Origin: Flavobacteriaceae bacterium
Lineage (GTDB): Bacteria > Bacteroidota > Bacteroidia > Flavobacteriales > Flavobacteriaceae
Assembly: GCA_002687665.1 (NCBI GenBank)
Contig: NZAX01000005.1
Span: 2,572 to 18,562 of the forward strand
Reading direction: 5' to 3'
DNA length: 15,991 nt
The notes beneath the pieces are model-generated. The model did not search any database. It was not told the DNA's origin and was given only the letters and a program-made list of their open reading frames with translations. A program made the position numbers and the translations under genes. Positions within the stretch are counted from its first letter, which is position 1, and the number at the start of each line of letters is the position of its first letter. This document shows, piece after piece, positions 1-6,820 of the stretch.

Positions 1-634
1 CTGTTTTAATAATCTTTGAATTGTTCTGCTTATGAACCCAGCCATCATTGGTTATTTCGTGACGGTTTCCTCTTTTCATCATGTTATAATCATCACGTTT
101 CGTATACTCACGCCTTGGTAATGGAGAATTAGTCTCATTTTCCCAAAAACTTTTCCCGTCTACATGAACCCAAGTTGATGAACCCTCGTATCTTGGACTA
201 TCGTCAACCTGATAAACTTTCTGTGTCCACTGTCCTCTTACATCCTTTTTTTCTAGGTTAATACTTTCCCAAACTTTATCGCCAACAAATTCATATAAAT
301 GAGTATTTTGATAAAGCCAATCTTGTCTCCAATGTTTAATAATATATTTTTCGTCAACTGAACCAACTATAAGTAGGTGTTGTATGGAAATTTTATTTTT
401 TTCATTTACAATTGGTAAAGCTAGTTCTAAAGCATATGACTCGTATTCATCTGAACCATTATAATCGTCATATTCAGAATAATTAAAGGTTTCAATGAAT
501 TTGAAATTGATTTCAAAACAACCACACATACTCAGAATTGCCTCCCTATCTTTTTTGTGTTTTGATTGAGAAATTAGTTGGTAGGGAATAAAAAAAATCA
601 AACTCATCAAAATTAAAAGAGACTTTCTTAGCAT
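1..634 (-). CDS. Secreted protein resembling DUF6607, C-terminus beyond the window
   Basis: The reading frame is open from an ATG at 634 to the left edge, giving 211 residues with the 3' end missing. Residues 1-23 form a Sec signal peptide (basic MLRK start, hydrophobic core, small residues before LISQ), so the product is exported. The mature part starts with an MCGCFE stretch (36-41). It also has a KHWRQDW motif (100-106) and is rich in Trp and Tyr, which fits the uncharacterised Bacteroidota DUF6607 family as I remember it. That family assignment rests on motif memory, not a search. No catalytic motif is recognisable and the function is unknown. The start lies 24 bp downstream of the stop of the 111-residue gene on the same strand, so the two are probably co-transcribed. 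The ATG follows an A-run with no Shine-Dalgarno site, as is usual in this phylum. Confidence 0.7.
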   Translation of the reverse strand, partial: MLRKSLLILMSLIFFIPYQLISQSKHKKDREAILSMCGCFEINFKFIETFNYSEYDDYNGSDEYESYALELALPIVNEKNKISIQHLLIVGSVDEKYIIKHWRQDWLYQNTHLYEFVGDKVWESINLEKKDVRGQWTQKVYQVDDSPRYEGSSTWVHVDGKSFWENETNSPLPRREYTKRDDYNMMKRGNRHEITNDGWVHKQNNSKIIKT

Positions 635-658
635 TTTTTTTCAACGTTTTATTAGTAA

Positions 659-994
659 TTAATTATCAGTTATTTTATATGGAAAATCTTCGTATGAAAT
701 TGAATCCAAAATATTTTCATCTAATAAAATTAACTTTTTAAGCATTCTAAGCTCTTCAATATTTATAAGAACGACCATATATGGATGTAAAATAGGAAGT
801 ATAATATTTTTATCACTTACAAATTCATGTTCTTCAATTAAAGGTGCATTTTCATCGATTTCTTTTAAGTAGCCTACAAATTTTTCAAACTTTTCATCTG
901 TAAGCGTCAAGAATAAATTATTGAATTGAATATGGTATTCTTGACAATCCTCACAATAGCAAAAAAAACCGTTCTTATTGGTATTTATAATCAT
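659..994 (-). CDS. Conserved hypothetical protein, 111 aa, with N-terminal CxC..C cysteines
   Basis: This is a small soluble protein with no signal peptide or membrane segment. Near the N-terminus it has FFCYCEDCQEYHIQFNN, with three closely spaced Cys and one His that could bind a metal or form a knuckle. The rest alternates acidic and hydrophobic segments, probably alpha/beta. The Cys-rich opening followed by QFNNLFLTLT resembles a Bacteroidota-specific family of about 110 residues (I believe DUF6686), but that name is from memory. The function is unknown. It is the first gene of a likely two-gene (-) strand unit with the secreted protein downstream. A TATATTTG box lies 4 bp before the ATG (see 999-1006), which would leave almost no 5' leader. 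Confidence 0.7.
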   Translation of the reverse strand: MIINTNKNGFFCYCEDCQEYHIQFNNLFLTLTDEKFEKFVGYLKEIDENAPLIEEHEFVSDKNIILPILHPYMVVLINIEELRMLKKLILLDENILDSISYEDFPYKITDN

Positions 995-998
995 TTTA

Positions 999-1006
999 CA
1001 AATATA
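999..1006 (-). promoter_or_regulatory. Candidate Bacteroidota -7 box (TATATTTG)
   Basis: On the (-) strand this reads TATATTTG, an exact match to the TAnnTTTG -7 consensus of Bacteroidota sigma factor. It ends 4 nt before the ATG at 994, so transcription would begin at or just inside the start codon. No TTG -33 element is visible about 19 nt upstream (TTT instead). In such AT-rich DNA a chance match is possible. Confidence 0.3.
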
Positions 1007-1157
1007 TCTATTTGTAATTAATCTAAATAAGAATAATATTATTATTTTATTTAAAAATCAAAATTGGACAAATAAATAGAGTATCTTGGAACTAATAAAT
1101 AATAGTGTAATTTTTTTATGATTTTTAAAATTCCTGAGCTTACATAAAGTGGACTCT

Positions 1158-2864
1158 ATGAGAATGATTTATAAATTTTTATTAATTGGATTTATTATAA
1201 TCCCGTTGGAATTGAAATCTCAAAAAGACAGAATTAATGTAGATTTTAATTCTGATAAAGAAATTACAAAAGAATCAATATTATCATTTAAACTTTACAG
1301 GGAGAAACTTCTTAAAGATCCCTACCGACCTGCATATCATTTTTGTATTCCAGAAGGCCTAAGTACAAGTAAAACCCCAAATGCGATGCCTTTTGACCCA
1401 AATGGAGCATTTTTTAAAAATGGTCGCTATCATTTAATGTACTTATACAAGCGTTTTGGCGGAGAATCGTATGGTTGGACCTGGGGACATGTTTCAAGTA
1501 ATGATCTTATAAATTGGAGAAATCATCCGGATGCTTTAATAGCAAATAGTAAAAAAGAAGGATCATTTAGTGGAGGTGCATTTGTTGATGATGACGGTAA
1601 AGTAATTTTATCTTACTGGAAAATTAAAGGCGAAAAAAGGGGCGTAGGACTTGCTAAAAATATTGATAATAATATCGATAAATGGGAAAAATTTAAAGAA
1701 AACCCCGTAATTAAATCGACCGAATGGGGTATCACCAATATTAAAGATTCATCAGGTAAAGAAACATTCGTTGGTTCTGCGGATCCCTCTAATATTTGGA
1801 AAAAGAATGGAAAATATTACTTATTGACTGGGAATTTATTAGTATTAAGAAAATTTGGTTCGAAAGGTAAAGGACTCCCTGCTAACAAAGAAGAGAATGT
1901 ATTGCCAAAAGATTCTATAAATTATCAGGGAGATAGACTATACCTTTTTGAATCAGAAAATTTAGTTGATTGGAATTACCTCAATGAATTTTACAATTCA
2001 AATCGAGAGTGGACTAGCAAAACAGAAGACAATATGTGTCCAAGTTTCTTACCCTTACCATCAAAACCCTCTGGCGGTAAATCAAGTTCGAAACACCTAC
2101 TACTTTTCATAAGTCATAATAGAGGATGTCAATACTACGTAGGTGATTACAAGAACAATAATTTTTATCCAAATAATCACGGAAGAATGAGCTGGAATGA
2201 TAATGGTTTTTTTGCCCCAGAAGCTATGATAGACGGTAATGGTAGACAAATAATGTGGGCGTGGGTTTTTGATTATCGTCCAAAGCACATGGTAAGTAAA
2301 TCAGGATGGTCAGGAACATATTCCCTCCCAAGATCTTTATGGCTTGGAAAAGATGGAACACTAAGGATTAGGCCTGTTGAAGAGCTAAAATCTTTAAGAA
2401 TTAATGAGAAATCATTAAAAGACTTAAAAGTAAATCCTGAAAGTAAAATGAATTTGAATGATTTTAATTCAAGATTAACGGAATTAGAAGTTATTATTGA
2501 GCCTAATGACGCCCATAAATTTGGATTAGAAATTGGAGTCTCAGAGGACGGACTTGAGAAAACTGTAATTTACTATGACTCTCAAGAAAATAAAATTGTT
2601 GTAGACAATAGAGATTCAGGATTTGATTTTGGAAATAAAATTATTGAGGAGGCACCGCTAAAATTAAAAGTCAAAGAAAATATTAATTTGAGAGTTTTTA
2701 TAGATAATTCGATTATCGAAGTTTTTGCAAATGACAGGCAAGCAATATGTAGAAGAATTTATCCTGAAAAAAAGGGTAATGGATTGAATTTGTTTTCAAT
2801 TGGTGGTGATATAAATGTGAAATCTTTAAAGTCATGGGAAATAATGCCCTCAAATCCATACTAA
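1158..2864 (+). CDS. Secreted GH32-fold glycoside hydrolase (fructosidase-like) with atypical catalytic motifs
   Basis: The product is a predicted beta-fructosidase-type enzyme (levanase/inulinase/invertase fold) of 568 residues. Residues 1-22 form a signal peptide ending near LKSQ. The five-bladed propeller shows MPFDPNG (nucleophile Asp80), a WTWGHVSSNDLINW segment typical of GH32, SADPSN (Asp209, where the family usually has RDP) and FFAPEAMIDGNGRQIMWAW. The C-terminal beta-sandwich includes the GH32-type DNSIIEVF (516-523). The usual acid/base Glu-Cys pair is replaced by Met293-Cys294 in EDNMCPSF, and the nearest Glu is Glu290. Activity on fructans is therefore an inference from fold. No T9SS sorting domain is present at the C-terminus. 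The frame also opens at GTG 1149 and ATG 1164. I chose ATG 1158 because it gives a well-formed signal peptide. The gene converges on a sulfatase. A TTG (1064-1066) and TATCTTGG (from 1082) are a poor promoter match with 15-bp spacing. Confidence 0.85.
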   Translation: MRMIYKFLLIGFIIIPLELKSQKDRINVDFNSDKEITKESILSFKLYREKLLKDPYRPAYHFCIPEGLSTSKTPNAMPFDPNGAFFKNGRYHLMYLYKRFGGESYGWTWGHVSSNDLINWRNHPDALIANSKKEGSFSGGAFVDDDGKVILSYWKIKGEKRGVGLAKNIDNNIDKWEKFKENPVIKSTEWGITNIKDSSGKETFVGSADPSNIWKKNGKYYLLTGNLLVLRKFGSKGKGLPANKEENVLPKDSINYQGDRLYLFESENLVDWNYLNEFYNSNREWTSKTEDNMCPSFLPLPSKPSGGKSSSKHLLLFISHNRGCQYYVGDYKNNNFYPNNHGRMSWNDNGFFAPEAMIDGNGRQIMWAWVFDYRPKHMVSKSGWSGTYSLPRSLWLGKDGTLRIRPVEELKSLRINEKSLKDLKVNPESKMNLNDFNSRLTELEVIIEPNDAHKFGLEIGVSEDGLEKTVIYYDSQENKIVVDNRDSGFDFGNKIIEEAPLKLKVKENINLRVFIDNSIIEVFANDRQAICRRIYPEKKGNGLNLFSIGGDINVKSLKSWEIMPSNPY

Positions 2865-2919
2865 GATTGGTTAAAAAGGTGACTTAATATTCTTGTGTTA
2901 TTGAATATAACTCAATCTA

Positions 2920-2982
2920 AGGCTTAATGAAATATTTGACCAAAATATCCAATTATTTGCGCGCGGGGATATTGTTAAGCCT
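2920..2982. repeat. Nested inverted repeats between the convergent GH32 and sulfatase genes
   Basis: An outer 8-bp perfect pair, AGGCTTAA (2920-2927) and TTAAGCCT (2975-2982), encloses an inner 7-bp pair, AATATCC (2944-2950) and GGATATT (2967-2973). The inner loop contains GCGCGCGG, a GC-rich island in otherwise very AT-rich DNA. The right arm is followed by CTCTTTTCT. The position between convergent genes suggests a transcription terminator for GH32 or both genes, or a structured RNA, but the loops are longer than in a standard intrinsic terminator. Confidence 0.4.
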
Positions 2983-3068
2983 CTCTTTTCTATAATAAAA
3001 ACTTCCTTAAGAAATCCACCTTCTTTACCTAGCGTATACCTTCATTAAATTAAATCTGTATTTAACTA

Positions 3069-4382
3069 TCAGTTTCTAAGATGATTATAAGAATTTAAAA
3101 CCCCGATAAATTCTTCACGAATTATTTTCTCCTGATTCGTCATTGTTTTAACAGGAATAGTGTTTTTCTCTTCGGGATCTTTTTTAATGTTGTAAAATTT
3201 GTTGCCAACATAGAGTTTATAGGTTTCGTTTCTCACCCATTCGCTAGTAGCGCTCATGGGATTTGATCCTCCGTCTCGATTGTACCAAGTATGGATCCAT
3301 TTTCTTTTTGGTCCGCTTTTACCAAGTAACTGAGAATAAAAACTAACACCATCCAAATCCCAACTTGAATCCAAAGGGATTCCTGCGGCTTCACACATTG
3401 TGGGAAAAAAATCACTAAAATCTACCAAAGCTTCAGAGCGGGTGTTGGGCTTAATAACACCTTTCCAGTTGACGATAAGTGGAACATGTGTTCCGTTGTC
3501 AGTGGTATTTCCTTTCCCCCCCACCACAGCCAAATTATCCATCATGGATACTACTGGCACATCAGTACCATTGTCACCAGTGAATAAAATGATGGTATTT
3601 TCTCTCAATCCTAATTCATCAAGTTGATTAACAATACGTCCAATTGAGAAATCCATATAGGAGACCATTTCACCAAAATATTTGGCGTTGCCTTTGTATG
3701 TTTTTGATCCAAGATCTTTAGGATCCCAATCCTTAGAATGTGGCGTGGGGTCAAAAGGACAGTGCGTAAGGATCATTGGATAGTATACTAAAAAAGGCTG
3801 ATCTTTTTTTCTTTTTATAAAGTCATTTATGTAATCAACTACTATATCAGTGGAGTACTTACCTTCGTTTTTTTCATACAATTTACCATTGATTTCAAGA
3901 ACGGGATTTACATATCTTTTGTCCCATCCCAAAGAGTCGCGCCCTGATGTAGTTAATTGCCAAAGAATATGTTCATCAAATCCAAAATGATCAGGTAAAG
4001 AATCATCATTTCCCAATTGCCATTTTCCTGCAATCATGGTTGCATATCCTTTTTTTCTAAACAGCTGGCTAAAAGTATTTTCCTTTGGGTTGAGGTAACC
4101 GAATTTCACATGATTTTTTTTATTAGATCTTCCAGTCATTAGTTTTACCCTTGATGGTGTGCATATGGGTTGTGAATGACAATTTTCAAATTGAATTCCG
4201 GTTTGAGACAGTTGAGTCAAATAAGGTGTTTTGTAGGACGTACCTCCATAAGAATTAATACACTCATAACCCAGGTCGTCGGCTAAAATCAATACAATAT
4301 TGGGAGGTTGATTATTTTTTTGAGCTTTTAAATTTAAAAGTGACAGTCCAAAAAAAATCATGAAGAGGAAATTCATTCCCAT
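3069..4382 (-). CDS. Secreted arylsulfatase-type sulfatase (family S1, Cys-type)
   Basis: This 437-residue enzyme is predicted to hydrolyse sulfate esters on a glycan outside the cytoplasm. Residues 1-20 are a signal peptide ending LKA. The S1 sulfatase core is intact: metal ligands Asp35-Asp36 in ILADDLG; the signature CTPSR (Cys74 to Arg78), where Cys74 must be oxidised to formylglycine; Lys120 in AGKWQLG; His207 in LTHCPF; Asp270-Asn271 in FTGDNG; and Lys290 in VVGGKGN. The start ATG at 4382 is followed by a second Met at residue 3 (4376), so either could initiate. The exact substrate cannot be read from sequence. Convergence with a GH32-like enzyme suggests a sulfated polysaccharide. No formylglycine-generating enzyme or radical-SAM maturase lies in the window, so it must be matured by a gene elsewhere. 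There is no SusC/SusD pair nearby. Confidence 0.92.
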   Translation of the reverse strand: MGMNFLFMIFFGLSLLNLKAQKNNQPPNIVLILADDLGYECINSYGGTSYKTPYLTQLSQTGIQFENCHSQPICTPSRVKLMTGRSNKKNHVKFGYLNPKENTFSQLFRKKGYATMIAGKWQLGNDDSLPDHFGFDEHILWQLTTSGRDSLGWDKRYVNPVLEINGKLYEKNEGKYSTDIVVDYINDFIKRKKDQPFLVYYPMILTHCPFDPTPHSKDWDPKDLGSKTYKGNAKYFGEMVSYMDFSIGRIVNQLDELGLRENTIILFTGDNGTDVPVVSMMDNLAVVGGKGNTTDNGTHVPLIVNWKGVIKPNTRSEALVDFSDFFPTMCEAAGIPLDSSWDLDGVSFYSQLLGKSGPKRKWIHTWYNRDGGSNPMSATSEWVRNETYKLYVGNKFYNIKKDPEEKNTIPVKTMTNQEKIIREEFIGVLNSYNHLRN

Positions 4383-4405
4383 AACTTAGAATAATAAAAA
4401 TATAT

Positions 4406-4451
4406 AAAAAAATATAATCAGAATTAATAAGATTTATTCTGATTGTTTTTT
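4406..4451 (-). terminator. Bidirectional-looking intrinsic terminator upstream of the sulfatase
   Basis: A 9-bp perfect stem AATCAGAAT (4416-4424) / ATTCTGATT (4436-4444) has an 11-nt loop. On the (-) strand it is followed by ATAT and seven T (complement of the A-run 4406-4412). On the (+) strand it is followed by G and six T (4446-4451). It most simply ends the transcript of the 73-residue membrane protein gene, which would give the sulfatase its own promoter. The stem is AT-rich, so strength is uncertain. Confidence 0.6.
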
Positions 4452-4509
4452 ATGAAACCTTAAGTACAAGGCTAAAAATTAATTGTTAAAACATTTTGGG
4501 TTGAAGTAA

Positions 4510-4731
4510 TTATCCTATGACTCTTGCCAATGCATAACCAATTCCTATACCCAACACTAGCATTATGATGCCTTTTCCTGAGAAAAACCAACTGTATTTT
4601 TCTTCCCAAGCATCTGGGATAAAGTTTTGATTTTCATCTTTTGCAAAACCGGAGCGAGTTGAATAGCCAGCATACCAGTATACTCCTCCAAAAAGAACAG
4701 CTAAGAAAACCAGCACAACTAATATTTCCAT
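4510..4731 (-). CDS. Small two-helix membrane protein with an EF-hand-like loop, 73 aa
   Basis: Residues about 3-22 and 51-70 are hydrophobic and Gly-rich, predicting a helical hairpin in the membrane. The connecting segment contains KDENQNFIPDAWEEKY. Asp32, Asn34, Asn36, Ile38, Asp40 and Glu43 occupy positions 1, 3, 5, 7, 9 and 12 of an EF-hand/dockerin-type calcium loop, and IPDAWE resembles the IPDxWE end of such repeats in Bacteroidota secreted proteins. This is a visible spacing match, but calcium binding is inference. I do not recognise a named family. Codon use is normal and the frame is intact, and it is flanked by a terminator on its 3' side, which supports a real gene. It is not obviously tied to the sulfatase downstream or to acs, which is divergent from it. 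Confidence 0.7.
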   Translation of the reverse strand: MEILVVLVFLAVLFGGVYWYAGYSTRSGFAKDENQNFIPDAWEEKYSWFFSGKGIIMLVLGIGIGYALARVIG

Positions 4732-4915
4732 ATTGTTAAGTATTTATTTAATGAATAAACGTGATTAGTCTTAGTAAATTTAATAAAAAAAACATTAGTT
4801 TTTTAGTAATCCTTCATTTAATACATACTTTTTTTGTGACAAAAAAAAATTTAACTTAAACAATGATTTTGAATACTTTGCTAATATGCTTAAGTTTAAT
4901 GCAAATAGAATGCCC

Positions 4916-6817
4916 ATGAGCGACAGAATTGAAACTCTTAGAGATTATACCAATGATTACCATAAAAGTGTGGTATCTCCTGAAAAATTTTGGAGTGAAA
5001 TTGCAGAAAATTTCGACTGGAGGAAAAAATGGGATCAGGTGTTGAGTTGGGATTTTGAAACGCCTAAAATCAGTTGGTTCGAAAATGCCGAACTGAATTT
5101 AACCGAAAATATTTTTGAAAGGTTACTTCCTACCCACGAAAATAAAACCGCTATCATATGGGAGCCCAATGATCCAAAGAAGAATCCAATACACCTGACT
5201 TATGGCGAGTTGTTTAAAGCTACTTGCAAATTTGCCAATGCAATGAAATCACAAGGGGTCAATAAAGGGGATCGCGTTATTATTTATATGCCCATGGTAC
5301 CCGAAGCTGCGGTTGCCATGCTCGCTTGTGCACGCGTTGGGGCCGTTCACTCTGTTGTTTTTGCTGGCTTTTCTTCTTCTGCTCTGGCGGATAGAATTAA
5401 CGATTGTCAAGCCAAGATGATACTCACCTCTGATGGTAATTTTAGGGGCAACAAGAATATACAGGTAAAAGCTGTGGTAGATGAAGCACTAAACAATACA
5501 GAATTTGTTGAAAAAGTAATCGTGTTGAAGCGTACCGGTGAGGCGGTTGAAATGATACCCGGCCGAGACCTCTGGTGGGATGAGGCTTTGGAGGGACAAT
5601 CCGAAGATCATCTGGCCGAGGTCATGAGTGCTGAAGATTTATTATTTATTCTCTACACATCCGGCTCAACCGGAAAACCCAAGGGCGTGGTTCACACTAC
5701 TGCAGGTTATATGGTGTATACCTATTATTCTTTTTTAAATGTTTTTCAGTACGATGCTGACGATGTATATTGGTGCACTGCAGATATTGGCTGGATTACA
5801 GGACATTCATACATTGTTTACGGACCGCTTTTGGCAGGAGCAACTACACTGATGTTTGAGGGAGTCCCCACCTATCCACATCCAGGAAGGTTTTGGGAGA
5901 TTGTTGAAAAATATAAGGTCAATCAATTTTATACGGCTCCTACTGCGATCAGAGCCCTGCAAGTTCATGGAACAGAGCCGGTTGAGAAATTTGATCTAAG
6001 CTCGCTTAAAGTGATTGGTTCAGTTGGTGAGCCCATCAATGAAGAAGCTTGGCATTGGTATCACGAACATGTTGGTAAAGGCAATTGTCCTCTGGTAGAT
6101 ACCTGGTGGCAAACAGAGACAGGAGGGATTATGATTTCTCCTTTGGCAGGTATCACGCCTAATAAACCAGCCCATGCATCACTCCCACTTCCCGGTGTTC
6201 AGCCTGTCATAGTAGATTCCGAAGGGAATGAACTCGAGGGTAATAATGTGGAGGGGAATCTTTGTATCAAGTATCCCTGGCCTTCAATGATAAGAACTAC
6301 ATATGGAGACCATCAGCGGTGTAAAGACACTTATTTTTCCACCTACAAAGGCATGTATTTTACTGGTGATGGTGTCAAAAGGGATCACGATGGTTTTCTC
6401 CGGATTCTGGGAAGGGTTGATGATGTAATCAACGTTTCGGGCCATCGTATGGGAACAGCCGAAGTAGAAAATGCCATAAACGAGCATTCCAATGTGATCG
6501 AGTCAGCCGTAGTTGGTTATCCCCACGAAATCAAAGGACAAGGGATTTATGCTTTTGCTATTTGTGACAGCCTTGACAAATCCGCTGAGGTTTTGGAAGA
6601 TGAAATCAAACAGTTGGTCAGAAAAATTATTGGTCCTATTGCCAAACCAGAGCATGTTCAGATTGTTTCCGGTTTGCCAAAAACACGTTCGGGTAAAATT
6701 ATGAGAAGGATTTTGAGGAAAGTCGCCAGTCGTGACCTTTCAAATTTAGGGGATATCTCTACCCTTTTGAATCCTGAGGTGGTTGATGACATCATCAAAG
6801 GAGCAGGCTTGGATTAG
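4916..6817 (+). CDS. acs: Acetyl-CoA synthetase (AMP-forming)
   Basis: It activates acetate to acetyl-CoA through acetyl-AMP in the cytoplasm. In the 633-residue form, AMP-binding motif A3 is TSGSTGKPKG (about 248-257), the A5 region is DTWWQTETGG (395-404) with Trp398 matching the acetate-pocket Trp of acetyl-CoA synthetases, and PKTRSGKIMRR near the end carries the conserved catalytic Lys594 that is regulated by acetylation in this family. The N-terminal ACAS segment (RDYTNDYHKSV) is present and the length is normal. The frame also starts at ATG 4886 and 4910. I prefer 4916 because family members begin a few residues before the I-x-T/S-L/F-x-x-Y segment. Upstream, TACTTTG (4874-4880) resembles a -7 box with one base missing. 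The 3' end converges on murF with 3 bp between the stop codons and no terminator between them. Confidence 0.95.
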   Translation: MSDRIETLRDYTNDYHKSVVSPEKFWSEIAENFDWRKKWDQVLSWDFETPKISWFENAELNLTENIFERLLPTHENKTAIIWEPNDPKKNPIHLTYGELFKATCKFANAMKSQGVNKGDRVIIYMPMVPEAAVAMLACARVGAVHSVVFAGFSSSALADRINDCQAKMILTSDGNFRGNKNIQVKAVVDEALNNTEFVEKVIVLKRTGEAVEMIPGRDLWWDEALEGQSEDHLAEVMSAEDLLFILYTSGSTGKPKGVVHTTAGYMVYTYYSFLNVFQYDADDVYWCTADIGWITGHSYIVYGPLLAGATTLMFEGVPTYPHPGRFWEIVEKYKVNQFYTAPTAIRALQVHGTEPVEKFDLSSLKVIGSVGEPINEEAWHWYHEHVGKGNCPLVDTWWQTETGGIMISPLAGITPNKPAHASLPLPGVQPVIVDSEGNELEGNNVEGNLCIKYPWPSMIRTTYGDHQRCKDTYFSTYKGMYFTGDGVKRDHDGFLRILGRVDDVINVSGHRMGTAEVENAINEHSNVIESAVVGYPHEIKGQGIYAFAICDSLDKSAEVLEDEIKQLVRKIIGPIAKPEHVQIVSGLPKTRSGKIMRRILRKVASRDLSNLGDISTLLNPEVVDDIIKGAGLD

Positions 6818-6820
6818 TTC

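Noticed and set aside
4732..4915. Long A-runs before acs as a phase-variable promoter
   Set aside because: Runs of eight or nine A are common throughout this AT-rich window and nothing else supports slippage control.
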